NCBI RefSeq assembly: GCF_000220705.2
Contig: NZ_CP023202.1
Coordinates: 6,602,501 to 6,666,500 of the forward strand
Direction of reading: 5' to 3'
DNA: 64,000 bases
DNA from: Streptomyces xinghaiensis S187
GTDB taxonomy: Bacteria; Actinomycetota; Actinomycetes; Streptomycetales; Streptomycetaceae
Part shown: positions 8,890 to 16,977 of the stretch, piece by piece
Layout: each line of letters begins with the position of its first letter
Numbering within the stretch: position 1 is the stretch's first letter
Notes under the pieces: generated by a model
Database searches by the model: none
The model's input: the letters and a program-made list of their open reading frames with translations, nothing else
What the model was told of the DNA's origin: nothing
Position numbers and translations under genes: made by a program

Positions 8890-10029
8890 ATGAGCACCGT
8901 CGGATCCGTTCTCGTCATCGGCGGCGGCACGGCCGGAAACGGCCTCACCGTGCTGCTGCGCCGGGCCGGGATCGAGGTGGAACTGGCCGAGGCCGCGGCG
9001 GACTGGAACGCCGGGGCGGGCTCCGGCCTCACCCTCCAGGGCAACGCCCTGCGGGTGCTGCGCGAGATCGGCGTGTGGGAACAGGCCCGCGACCGGGGTT
9101 TCGCCTTCGACACCCTCGGCATGACCGCCCCCGACGGCACGGTGCTCCGGGTGATGCGGGACCTGCGCACCGGTGGCGAGGACCTCCCCGCCACCCTGGG
9201 CATCGGCCGCCCCCGGCTCCAGCGCGTCCTGATGGAGGCCGTCCGCGCGTCCGGCGCCCGGGTCCGGCTCGGCACCACCGTCAGCTCGCTCGACCAGGAC
9301 CCGGACGGTGTCTCCGCGCGCTTCGCCGACGGCGGCTCAGGCCGCTACGACCTCGTCGTGGCCACCGACGGTCTGCGCTCACCGACCCGCGGACTGATCG
9401 GGATACCGGACCGCCCGCAACCCACCGGCATGGGCATCTGGCGGGCCACGGCGCCCCGCCCCGAGGGCGTCGACCGCACCGACCTCGCCTACGGCGGCCC
9501 GTGCTGGATCGCCGGCTACTGCCCCACCGGCGAGGACTCCCTCTACGCCTACCTCGTCGAGCCGGCCCGCGACCCGGCCGCCCTCGACCCGGCGCGCCAC
9601 GCGGAGGAGATGCGGACCCTCGCGGCCGGCTACGGCGGTGTCTGGAAGACGATAGGCGAGCACCTCACGGACCCGGAACGGGTCCACTACACCTGGTTCC
9701 ACCGGCTGCTGGTGGAGGGGCCGTGGCACCGGGGCCGCGTCGTCCTCGCCGGGGACGCCGCCCACGCCTGCCCGCCGACCCTCGCCCAGGGCGCCGCGAT
9801 GTCCCTGGAGGACGTCTCCGTCCTGGCCGGTCTCCTCACCGGTCCCGAGGCGGCGGCATCCTCCCTCGACGCGCTGCTCACGGCCTACCGGGAGCGCCGG
9901 ATGCCGCGCGTGCGCAGGGTCGTGGACGCCTCCGTGCAGCTGGGGGAGTGGCTGATGCGCGGCGACCGCGCCGCGGACGCCCCGGGCCTGATCGGCCGCA
10001 CCATGGCCGCCCTGAGCGAGCGGCCGTGA
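8890..10029 (+). CDS. FAD-dependent aromatic-type monooxygenase
   Basis: 379 residues of the p-hydroxybenzoate hydroxylase superfamily. The N-terminal Rossmann motif VIGGGTAGNGL (residues 7-17), the DG motif VVATDGLRSPTR near 158-168 and the second FAD motif GDAAHACPP followed by GAAMSLEDV near 290-310 are all intact. It is expected to use NAD(P)H and O2 to hydroxylate or epoxidise a small molecule. No partner oxygenase or reductase lies beside it and the substrate is unknown. AGGAA precedes the ATG by about seven bases. Single-gene unit on the plus strand opposite chaB. Confidence 0.85.
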   Translation: MSTVGSVLVIGGGTAGNGLTVLLRRAGIEVELAEAAADWNAGAGSGLTLQGNALRVLREIGVWEQARDRGFAFDTLGMTAPDGTVLRVMRDLRTGGEDLPATLGIGRPRLQRVLMEAVRASGARVRLGTTVSSLDQDPDGVSARFADGGSGRYDLVVATDGLRSPTRGLIGIPDRPQPTGMGIWRATAPRPEGVDRTDLAYGGPCWIAGYCPTGEDSLYAYLVEPARDPAALDPARHAEEMRTLAAGYGGVWKTIGEHLTDPERVHYTWFHRLLVEGPWHRGRVVLAGDAAHACPPTLAQGAAMSLEDVSVLAGLLTGPEAAASSLDALLTAYRERRMPRVRRVVDASVQLGEWLMRGDRAADAPGLIGRTMAALSERP

Positions 10030-10182
10030 CGGGCGGCCCGCCGCCCCGCCGGAGCACCGGTACGCCGACAAAACGGCACACAGGGGGTTTGGGCCGATGC
10101 ATTCCGTGTTAACCGGTGGCGGAGGCCGCGGGTGAGTGAGTGCGGAATGGCACCGGCCCCCGGCCCGGACGGAGGCATGACT

Positions 10183-10590
10183 GTGAGCCCTGTGAAGGAG
10201 ATGCTGAGGACCTACCCGGCCGATCTCGGCGGTGTCGACCGCGAGGCGATGGAACGCTGCATCGAGGAGTGCCTCGCCTGCATGCAGGCGTGTACGGCGT
10301 GCGCCGACGCCTGCCTGTCGGAGGACGACCCCGGCTCGCTGCGCAAGTGCATCCGCACGAACACGGACTGCGCGGACGTCTGCGACACCACGGCCCGCGT
10401 GCTCTCCCGCCACACCGAGTACGACGCCAACATCACCCGTGCCGTCGTCCAGGCCTGCGCCACGGTCTGCAAGTCCTGCGGCGACGAGTGCGCCCGGCAC
10501 GCGGACATGCACGAGCACTGCCGCGTCTGCGCCGAGGCCTGCCGCCGCTGCGAGGAGGCCTGCAACGCACTCCTGGCCACGCTCGGCTGA
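10183..10590 (+). CDS. Four-helix-bundle copper-binding protein (Csp-like, DUF326)
   Basis: 135 residues with about 17 cysteines, mostly in Cys-x2-Cys, Cys-x3-Cys and Cys-x6-Cys spacings along predicted helices (CIEECLACMQACTACADAC; CATVCKSCGDEC; CRVCAEACRRCEEAC), plus a His/Met cluster HADMHEHC. This is the pattern of copper-storage proteins that hold many Cu(I) ions in the core of a helix bundle. No signal peptide, so it is the cytosolic Csp3 type. The chosen GTG has GGAGG seven bases upstream; ATG at 10177 is too close to that site and a GTG at 10132 is a weaker option. Likely role: copper buffering in a strain with several copper enzymes. Confidence 0.88.
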   Translation: MSPVKEMLRTYPADLGGVDREAMERCIEECLACMQACTACADACLSEDDPGSLRKCIRTNTDCADVCDTTARVLSRHTEYDANITRAVVQACATVCKSCGDECARHADMHEHCRVCAEACRRCEEACNALLATLG

Positions 10591-10769
10591 CCGGCCGTTG
10601 CGCGCGGACCCGGCTCCCCGGCGGGACCGCGGCACCCGACGCCGCCCCGCGGGGGCGGCCGGACCACGCTCCCGGCCGACTCCCGCGCCGGCCGGGGCGT
10701 GCCACCGTGTTTCCGTGGTTCTCCGGGTGGCGGCACAGTCTGTACGGACGCTGAAGGGAAGGGTGCTCG

Positions 10770-11378
10770 ATGAAGGGTGCCCTGCGGTTCGACGGGTGGA
10801 TCGCGGGGATGGGGACCGCCTCCGGGACGCGCATGGTGGTGGGGCACTGGCCCCGGTCGCCGTTCGGGCCGTTCAGTGACGTCATGGTCGAACGGCCGGA
10901 CGGGGAGCGGCTGTTGCTCGCACCGACCCGGCAGACCGCGGACTTCGTCGGCGGTGTCTACCGCTTCGACCGGGTGCTCGTCACCCCGGTGGCGGTCGGC
11001 ACGGCCGGAGCGGTGTGGAACGTCACCGCCGGGCCGCTGAGCCTGCGGTTCACCACCGGGCGGCGCGGACCGCTCGGGTGGCTGCTGCGCTGCGTGCCCG
11101 CACCGCTCGCGGCCCGTCCCGCCTGGGTCGCGCTGACCGACGTCCCCGCCCGGCTGCTGCCCGGGGTGCGGGCCGGGGGCCGCGCCGCCGGGGGGAGCCG
11201 CGAGTGGTACGGGGCGCGGGACCTGCTGCCCGTCGTCGGGGCCGCCGCCCGTTTCGGCGGTGAGGATCTCGGCGCCCTGGCGCCCGTCGCGCCCCCGGTC
11301 CGGTTCGGCTTCGGCTCCACTCCGCGCAGGCCCGCTCTGGTGCGGGTGGTCACGACGGTGGTGCCGGCGCCGGCGTGA
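10770..11378 (+). CDS. Conserved hypothetical protein
   Basis: 202 residues, no recognisable domain. It opens MKGALRFDGWIAGMGT, has GHWPRSPFGPFSDVMVERPDGERLLLAP and ends with alternating hydrophobic strands, which looks like a small all-beta fold. No signal peptide and no membrane helix, although a hydrophobic patch LGWLLRCVPAPLA occurs near residue 105. GGGAAGGG lies about six bases upstream of ATG. It is convergent with the dihydrofolate-reductase-like gene and has only 32 bases between the stops. I do not recognise a function. Confidence 0.7.
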   Translation: MKGALRFDGWIAGMGTASGTRMVVGHWPRSPFGPFSDVMVERPDGERLLLAPTRQTADFVGGVYRFDRVLVTPVAVGTAGAVWNVTAGPLSLRFTTGRRGPLGWLLRCVPAPLAARPAWVALTDVPARLLPGVRAGGRAAGGSREWYGARDLLPVVGAAARFGGEDLGALAPVAPPVRFGFGSTPRRPALVRVVTTVVPAPA

Positions 11379-11410
11379 CGGGGCCCCGTCCGTCCCCGGT
11401 CCGCCGGGCC

Positions 11411-12019
11411 CTACGCGTCGCTCGAGCGCGCGTAGGTCAGGAAGGCCGCGCCGCTGCCCAGGACCGTGTGGCCGGTGAGTTCCCAGCGGCGGGGGTCGAA
11501 GGCGGCACGGGGGGAGAAGAGGGGGATGCCGTTGCCGACGGTCAGCGGGCTCAGTTTGATGATCAGTTCGTCGATCTCGGCGTAGAGAGCCCCGGCCAGT
11601 TCGCCGCCGCCGATCAGCCAGATGTCCTTGCCGTCGCCGCCGTCCTCCTGCTTGAGCTCCCGGACCTTCGCCACCGGGTCCCCGGTAACGAGTTCGACCG
11701 CCGGGTCCGGGCTCTCGCTCAGGGTGCGGGTGACGACCAGGTGCCGCAGGTGCGGGTAGGCGTCGGTGATGTCCGCCTTGAGACCGATCTCGTAGGTGTG
11801 CCGGCCCTCGATGACGGTGTCGAAGCGCTTGGACTCCCCCGTGACGGACAGCGCGGCCCGCGCCGGGGCGGGCAGGGTCTCCGGGTACTCGGCCACGATG
11901 TGGGCGAGGTAGTCCTCGGGGATCGGCCAGAAGCCGCCGGGGCCGGTGGGGTCGGCCCCGTCCGGGCCCGCGATGAAACCGTCGAGGGTAGAGGCGATGT
12001 AGTAGACGAGCTTGCGCAC
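11411..12019 (-). CDS. Dihydrofolate reductase-fold protein (RibD C-terminal domain family)
   Basis: 202 residues. The single domain matches the RibD-C/DHFR-like group: VYYIASTLDGFIA at the start, GRHTYEIG in the middle and WLIGGGELAGALYAEIDELIIKLSP toward the end, where the GGG loop would bind the NADPH phosphates. Such stand-alone proteins are common in actinomycetes and are presumed NADPH-dependent reductases; substrates are mostly unknown. GTG start with AAAGG seven bases upstream. The divergent spacing to the TetR gene is 124 bases on the same strand, so they may be cotranscribed from the TetR side. Confidence 0.85.
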   Translation of the reverse strand: MRKLVYYIASTLDGFIAGPDGADPTGPGGFWPIPEDYLAHIVAEYPETLPAPARAALSVTGESKRFDTVIEGRHTYEIGLKADITDAYPHLRHLVVTRTLSESPDPAVELVTGDPVAKVRELKQEDGGDGKDIWLIGGGELAGALYAEIDELIIKLSPLTVGNGIPLFSPRAAFDPRRWELTGHTVLGSGAAFLTYARSSDA

Positions 12020-12143
12020 GGGGGACCTTTCGTCGATCGGCCGGCGGCGGTGGCGGCTCCGGAGACCGGGCGCCGGGCGGGGCGGCCCGCGGTCGCCGGG
12101 ACCTCCGCGATCTTCGCACGCGCACCCCGCGCCGCGGGGCCGA

Positions 12144-12755
12144 TCAGCCGCAGAAGCCGCGGACCAGCGCTCTCGCCGTCGTCGTCGCCCGCGCGGCCAC
12201 CCTCTCGGCGGCCTCACCCGGCTCGCCGAAGAGACCGCTGAGCAGCAGGGCCGCATAGCCGCGGGTCAGCGCGGCCAGGGCCTCCAGGAGCGTGACGGCG
12301 AGCTCGTGGCCGCCGTCGGGGACGAGCGCGAACGCGTCCGGCAGCAGCATGTCGATGAGCGCCCGCCCGCTGTCCCGGAGTTCGGGGTGGGCCGCGCGGA
12401 GGTCGGCGTGGAACAGGATGTCGAAGCCGCCCCGGAAACGGGCGGCCGCCCGGACGTAGACCTCGCCCACCACCGCGAGCCGGTCCTCCGGGGCGGCGAT
12501 GTCCGCGACCGCCTCGACGTACATCTCGTTGACCCGCCGCGACACCTCCAGCGCGGCGGCCGCCAGCAGCGCGTCCCGGTCGGCGAAGTGGCGGTACGGG
12601 GCACCCGGGCTGACGCCGGTACGGCGCGCGGCCTCCGACACGGAGAAACCGCGCACCCCGGCCTCGTCGACGATCTCCAGCGTGGCACGGACCAGCGCGG
12701 CGCTCAGATCGCCGTGGTGGTACGTGTCGCGCCGTCCCTTCGCCCTGGTCACCAT
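12144..12755 (-). CDS. TetR/AcrR family transcriptional regulator
   Basis: 203 residues. The N-terminal helix-turn-helix (about 10-55) contains RRTGVSPGAPYRHFADRDALLAAAA, the usual TetR recognition region; the C-terminal ligand domain is of the WHG type. The ATG at 12753-12755 has a possible -10 element TAGGCT seven bases upstream, giving a near-leaderless transcript, and an 11-bp inverted repeat GTAG-AGC-CTAC at 12759-12769 covers it and may be an autoregulatory operator. That motif differs from the ATGTA-N9-TACAT sites upstream of the molybdoenzyme operon, so control of that operon by this protein is uncertain. Confidence 0.85.
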   Translation of the reverse strand: MVTRAKGRRDTYHHGDLSAALVRATLEIVDEAGVRGFSVSEAARRTGVSPGAPYRHFADRDALLAAAALEVSRRVNEMYVEAVADIAAPEDRLAVVGEVYVRAAARFRGGFDILFHADLRAAHPELRDSGRALIDMLLPDAFALVPDGGHELAVTLLEALAALTRGYAALLLSGLFGEPGEAAERVAARATTTARALVRGFCG

Positions 12756-12758
12756 CCC

Positions 12759-12769
12759 GTAGAGCCTAC
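12759..12769. promoter_or_regulatory. Possible autoregulatory operator at the TetR promoter
   Basis: 11-bp interrupted palindrome GTAGAGCCTAC overlapping the presumed -10 box (TAGGCT on the minus strand) just upstream of the TetR start codon. Confidence 0.35.
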
Positions 12770-12956
12770 TCAAAGTCCCCGTGGGTGCCGCGCCGGGTGA
12801 GGCCGCCGATTCCCGCGGTCCCGGTGGTTCCGCCGATACCGGCGGCCCGGCAGGCCGGGGCGCGCGAGGACGGCCCCGGCCCGCCGGCACCCCGGGCACG
12901 GGACGGGGAACGGTGCCCCCGGACCGGAGCCGGTACCGGGGCGGCCGCTCCGCCGC

Positions 12957-15230
12957 TCATCCCCGCGCCGCCTCCCTCGCCGCCGTGAGGGCCCGGCGCG
13001 CGTCCTCGATGCGGATCGGCAGATCGCGGGCCCGGCTCCCGGTCGCGTGGTGGAAGGCGTTGGCGACGGCCGCCGCCGCGCCGACGATGCCGAGCTCCCC
13101 GATGCCCTTGCCGCCGACCGGGTTCAGCCGGTCGTCCCGTTCGTCCAGGAAGACCGCCTCGACGCCGCGCACGTCCGCGTGGGACGCGATGTGGTAGCCG
13201 CCCAGGTCCGGGTTGGTGAAGTCTCCGAACTCCTGGTCGACCTCGGCGCCCTCCAGCAGCGCCATCGACTGGCCCATCAGCATCCCGCCGACCAGCTGCG
13301 AGCGCGCCGTCAGGGGGTTGAGGATCCGCCCGGCCGCGAAGACGCCCAGCAACCGGTCCACCCGGACCTCCCCGGTGTCCGTGTCGACCCGCACCCGCGC
13401 GAACTGGGCGCCGAAGCAGTGCCGGGACAGCTCCGCCCGGCCCGCGATGTCCTCCGCCGTGTCGGCGCGCACCTCCAGCCCGTCCGGCGGTACGGCACCA
13501 CCGGCCGCCGCCAGTTCGGCCGTCAGCGTCCGGCACGCCTTGTCCACCGCCCAGCCCCAGGACGCGGTGCCCATCGAGCCGCCCGCGAACGCCAAGGAAC
13601 CCATCGAGGCCCGGCCGATCTCCAGCCGGATCCGGCCGGGCGCGGTCCCGAGGGCGTCCGCCGCCACCTGCGTCAGCACCGTACGGGCGCCCGTGCCGAG
13701 GTCGGCCGCGCCCACCCGCACCCGGTAGGTGCCGTCGGCCTCGGCCCGGGCCAGGGCCGACGAGGGGAAGACGTAGTCCGGGTGGTGGGAGGCGGCGACG
13801 CCCGTGCCGACCAGCCAGCGCCCCTCGCGGCGCGCCGCCGGTGCCGGGTCGCGGTCCGCCCAGCCGAAGCGGGCCGCGCCCTCCCGCAGACACGCCACCA
13901 GGCCGCGGCTGCTGAACGGCAGCCCGTTCTCCGGGTCGGTCTCCGGCTCGTTGACGATCCGCAGCTCGACCGGGTCCATGTCCAGCTCGGACGCCAGTTC
14001 GTCCATCGCCGACTCCAGGGCGAACATGCCCGGGGTGTGGCCGGGGGCGCGGAACCAGACGGGCGTCATGACGTCCAGCCGGGCCAGCCGCAGCGTCGCC
14101 CGGGCGTGCGGCGCGGCGTACATCATCCGGGTCGAGGAGACCACCTGCTCGACGAACTCGGTCGACCGCGAACTCTGGATCACGGCCTCGTGGTCGACGG
14201 CGGTCAGCCGCCCGTCGCGGCCGGCGCCGAGCCGCACCCGCTGGATCGTCGGTGTCCGGTAGCCCGTCAGCGTGGGCATCTGGCGCCGGTGAACGGCGAT
14301 CTTCACCGGCCGTCCGACCGCCCGCGCGGCCAGGGCCGCCAGGATCACCGCGGCCCGCGGAGAGCCCTTGGAGCCGAAACCGCCGCCGACGTGCTCGGAG
14401 ACGATCTCCACCGCGCCCGGGTCCAGCCCGAACAGCGCCGCCAGCGTCAGGGAACTCATGAACGGGGCCTGGTCGGCGTTGTGCAGTACCAGCCGCCCGT
14501 CACCGTCCCAGGCGGCGATGGTGGCGTGCGGCTCCATCGGGCTGGGGAACTGGGCGGGGGTGGTGTACCGCGCCTCGACCCGGACCGGCGCCGCGGCCAG
14601 CGCCCCGTCCGGGTCGCCGCGCTCCACGAACCCCGGGGTGCCGTCGTTCGTCGAGACCTCCGGTACGTACAGCCCGTCGTCGTCCTCCCGGAGCACGACG
14701 TGGTGCGGCTCCCGCTCGTAGGTCACGGCCACCGCCGCCGCGGCCTCCCGTGCCGCCTCCAGCGTCTCCGCCACGGCCGCCGCCACGATCTGGCCGTGAT
14801 GCGACACCTCGGGGGACTGCAGGACGAGCATGTGGCCGCCCGCGCCGAGGAGCTCCCCGGAATCGGCGAAGTCCGCGCGCAGCCGGGGCGCGTTGGTGTG
14901 GTCGAGCACCGCCAGGGCGCCGGGGACGGCGAGCGCCGCCTCCGCGTCGACGCCGGTGACCCGGCCCCGGCCGACGGTGGCTCCGACCGGCCAGACGTAC
15001 GCGGCGCCGGACACCGGGAACTCGTACGCGTACCGGGCCGCGCCGGTGACCTTGTCCAGGCCGTCCACGCGCACCAGGGGAGTGCCGATCGCCGGGGCGT
15101 GCGCCGCCCCGGCGCGGTCCGCGGGGGGCGCGGCCGGTGGGGTCGTCTGTGCGCCGACGGCCGGTGTTCCGGCCGGTGCGGTGGTGCCGGTCCCGGCGGC
15201 CCCGGTTCCGGCGGGGGTGTCCGTCCTCAT
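12957..15230 (-). CDS. Molybdopterin-binding subunit of a xanthine dehydrogenase-family molybdoenzyme (PaoC/YagR type)
   Basis: 757 residues. After a low-complexity Ala/Thr/Pro N-terminus (about 50 residues) come the aldehyde oxidase hammerhead domain (GLDKVTGAARYAYEF) and the two molybdopterin-binding domains: FGSKGSPRAAV, VWFRAPGHTPGMFALESAMDELA, GASMG-like turns and the C-terminal KGIGELG whose Glu is the expected active-site base. It would hydroxylate an aldehyde or N-heterocycle at a Mo centre. Its ATG overlaps the stop of the FAD subunit as ATGA, placing it third in a small-medium-large operon. No Tat signal on any subunit suggests a cytosolic enzyme, unlike E. coli PaoABC. Confidence 0.92.
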   Translation of the reverse strand: MRTDTPAGTGAAGTGTTAPAGTPAVGAQTTPPAAPPADRAGAAHAPAIGTPLVRVDGLDKVTGAARYAYEFPVSGAAYVWPVGATVGRGRVTGVDAEAALAVPGALAVLDHTNAPRLRADFADSGELLGAGGHMLVLQSPEVSHHGQIVAAAVAETLEAAREAAAAVAVTYEREPHHVVLREDDDGLYVPEVSTNDGTPGFVERGDPDGALAAAPVRVEARYTTPAQFPSPMEPHATIAAWDGDGRLVLHNADQAPFMSSLTLAALFGLDPGAVEIVSEHVGGGFGSKGSPRAAVILAALAARAVGRPVKIAVHRRQMPTLTGYRTPTIQRVRLGAGRDGRLTAVDHEAVIQSSRSTEFVEQVVSSTRMMYAAPHARATLRLARLDVMTPVWFRAPGHTPGMFALESAMDELASELDMDPVELRIVNEPETDPENGLPFSSRGLVACLREGAARFGWADRDPAPAARREGRWLVGTGVAASHHPDYVFPSSALARAEADGTYRVRVGAADLGTGARTVLTQVAADALGTAPGRIRLEIGRASMGSLAFAGGSMGTASWGWAVDKACRTLTAELAAAGGAVPPDGLEVRADTAEDIAGRAELSRHCFGAQFARVRVDTDTGEVRVDRLLGVFAAGRILNPLTARSQLVGGMLMGQSMALLEGAEVDQEFGDFTNPDLGGYHIASHADVRGVEAVFLDERDDRLNPVGGKGIGELGIVGAAAAVANAFHHATGSRARDLPIRIEDARRALTAAREAARG

Positions 15231-16255
15231 GACTGCTCCTCCCCGTGGCCGCCGGCGGCGGGATCCGCGCCGGTGACGAGATCGCGCACCGTGGCCGCGA
15301 CCAGATCGGTGATCAGGCCGAGTTTGAAGGCGTTGCCGGGCAGCGGGCGGGCGTCCGCGAGTTCGGCTCCGGCGGCGGCGCGCAGCAGCGCGTCCTCCGG
15401 GCGGTGCCCGAGCAGCCGTTCCTCGGCCGCCCTCGCGCGCCAGGGCCGCGGGGCCACGCCGCCGAGGGCGATCGCCACCCGGTCCAGCGTCCCGTCGTCC
15501 GCCTGCCGCACCGACACCCCCACGCTCACCAGGGCGAAGGCGTACGACCAGCGGTCGCGCACCTTGCGGTAGCGCATCAGGGCGCCGGGTGGCGGGGCGG
15601 GCAGCTCCACGGCGGTGATCAGCTCGCCGGGCGCCAGGACGGTCTCCCGGTGCGGGGTACGGTCCGGTGGCAGATACAGCTCCTCCACCGGCACCGTGCG
15701 CTCCGTGCCGCCGGGGGAGCGCAGACGGACGGTCGCATCCAGCGCGGCCAGCGCCACCGCCATGTCGGAGGGATGGCTCGCCACGCAGTGCTCGGAGGTG
15801 CCGAGGACCGCCAGCTCGCGGTGCGCGCCGCCGACCGCCGGGCAACCGGAGCCGGGCTCCCGCTTGTTGCAGGGCTTGGTGACGTCCTGGAAGTAGCCGC
15901 ACCGGGTGCGCTGCAGCAGGTTCCCGGCCACCGTGGCGGCCGTCCGCAGCTGCCCGGAGGCGCCCGCGAGCAGCGCCTGCGACAGCAGCGGGAAGCGCCA
16001 CCGGATGCCCGCGTCCCCGGCCAGGACGCTGTTGCGCACCGCCCCGCCGATCAGCACCGAGCCGTCGGAGCGGTGTTCGACGCGGTCGTAGGGCAGCCGG
16101 GAGACGTCGACGACGAGGCCGGGCCGGGCGACGCCGAGCTTCATCAGATCGACGAGATTGGTGCCGCCGCCCAGGTAGACGGCGTCGGGGCGGTCCGCCA
16201 CCAGGGCCGCGGCCTCGTCGGCGTCGGACGCCCGTACATAGGCGAACTCCTTCAT
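15227..16255 (-). CDS. FAD-binding subunit of the molybdoenzyme, with predicted [4Fe-4S] insert (PaoB/YagS type)
   Basis: 342 residues with the FAD_binding_5 fold (GGGTNLVDLMK near residue 32; LLAGASGQLRTAATVAGNLLQRTRC) and a CO-dehydrogenase flavoprotein C-terminal domain. Between about residues 120 and 165 four cysteines occur in CGYF, CNKR, CPAV and CVAS contexts. This insert is characteristic of PaoB and 4-hydroxybenzoyl-CoA reductase beta subunits, where it binds an extra [4Fe-4S] cluster. The subunit passes electrons from the FeS subunit to FAD. Both ends overlap neighbouring genes by four bases. Confidence 0.92.
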   Translation of the reverse strand: MKEFAYVRASDADEAAALVADRPDAVYLGGGTNLVDLMKLGVARPGLVVDVSRLPYDRVEHRSDGSVLIGGAVRNSVLAGDAGIRWRFPLLSQALLAGASGQLRTAATVAGNLLQRTRCGYFQDVTKPCNKREPGSGCPAVGGAHRELAVLGTSEHCVASHPSDMAVALAALDATVRLRSPGGTERTVPVEELYLPPDRTPHRETVLAPGELITAVELPAPPPGALMRYRKVRDRWSYAFALVSVGVSVRQADDGTLDRVAIALGGVAPRPWRARAAEERLLGHRPEDALLRAAAGAELADARPLPGNAFKLGLITDLVAATVRDLVTGADPAAGGHGEEQS

Positions 16256-16911
16256 CGCGGGCTCCTCCCGGACGGCACGGCGGATCCGGCCGGTGCGGCG
16301 GGGCCGTGCTCGCCGGGGTCCGCCCCCGCGGCCTCCAGGACGGCGGCCACGATGCCCGGATGGGCGCCGCAGCGGCAGAGGTTGCCGCTCATGCGCTCGC
16401 GGACCTCGTCGGGCGTCAGTCCGGTGGTGCCGGTCACGCCCGCCACCAGGTCCTGGGTCACCCGGCTGGGCCAGCCGCGGGCGGCCTCGCCCAGGGCGCC
16501 GATCGCGGAGCAGATCTGGCCGGGGGTGCAGTAGCCGCACTGGAGGCCGTCGTGGGTGAGGAAGGCCCGCTGGACGGGGTGGAGGCCGTCCGCGGTCCCG
16601 GCCGCCGTCTCCGCGGTCTCCGTGCCGGCCGCCGCTCCGCCGGCCAGACCGGCCACCCCTTCGATCGAGACGACGTCGCGGCCCTCGGCGGTCACGGTGA
16701 GCGTCAGGCAGCTGTTGACCCGCTCGCCGTCCACCAGAACCGTGCAGGCGCCGCACTGGCCGTGGTCGCAGCCCTTCTTGGCGCCGGTCAGGCGCAGTTG
16801 TTCGCGCAGCGTGTCGAGCAGCGTGGAACGGTTGTCCACGGTCAGATGATGCTCCTCCCCGTTGACGCGCAGCGTGATCTCGCTGGTCGAGGCGGTATGT
16901 AAGAGACTCAT
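16252..16911 (-). CDS. [2Fe-2S] subunit of the molybdoenzyme (PaoA/YagT type)
   Basis: 219 residues. A plant-ferredoxin-like domain carries GCDHGQCGACTVLVDG with a fourth Cys in VNSCLTL, and a helical domain carries CGYCTPGQ and NLCRCGAH, the two cluster sites of this subunit class. There is no Tat signal. The ATG (16909-16911) lies inside a 41-bp operator-like palindrome and has no usable Shine-Dalgarno sequence, so the message may be leaderless or translation may start a few codons later. First gene of the three-subunit operon, divergent from xdhC. Confidence 0.9.
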   Translation of the reverse strand: MSLLHTASTSEITLRVNGEEHHLTVDNRSTLLDTLREQLRLTGAKKGCDHGQCGACTVLVDGERVNSCLTLTVTAEGRDVVSIEGVAGLAGGAAAGTETAETAAGTADGLHPVQRAFLTHDGLQCGYCTPGQICSAIGALGEAARGWPSRVTQDLVAGVTGTTGLTPDEVRERMSGNLCRCGAHPGIVAAVLEAAGADPGEHGPAAPAGSAVPSGRSPR

Positions 16912-16937
16912 ACATGCAATGTATCATCCTCTTACAT
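16897..16937. promoter_or_regulatory. Tandem 19-bp inverted-repeat operators between the molybdoenzyme operon and xdhC
   Basis: Two copies of ATGTA-N9-TACAT (16897-16915 and 16919-16937) sit 22 bp apart, and together they form one 41-bp near-palindrome centred on 16917. The size and two-turn spacing fit two repressor dimers of the TetR or similar type. The array covers the start codon of the FeS subunit and lies 40 bp upstream of xdhC, so one regulator could control both units. Confidence 0.65.
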
Positions 16938-16977
16938 TGCGGGAGTCGGGTGGCGGCCAACGGATTGGAGATCGCCC

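Noticed and set aside
12957..16001. Molybdopterin subunit extended upstream to 16001
   Set aside because: The extension overlaps the FAD subunit in another frame and has no protein-like sequence; ATG at 15230 overlaps the upstream stop as expected in an operon.
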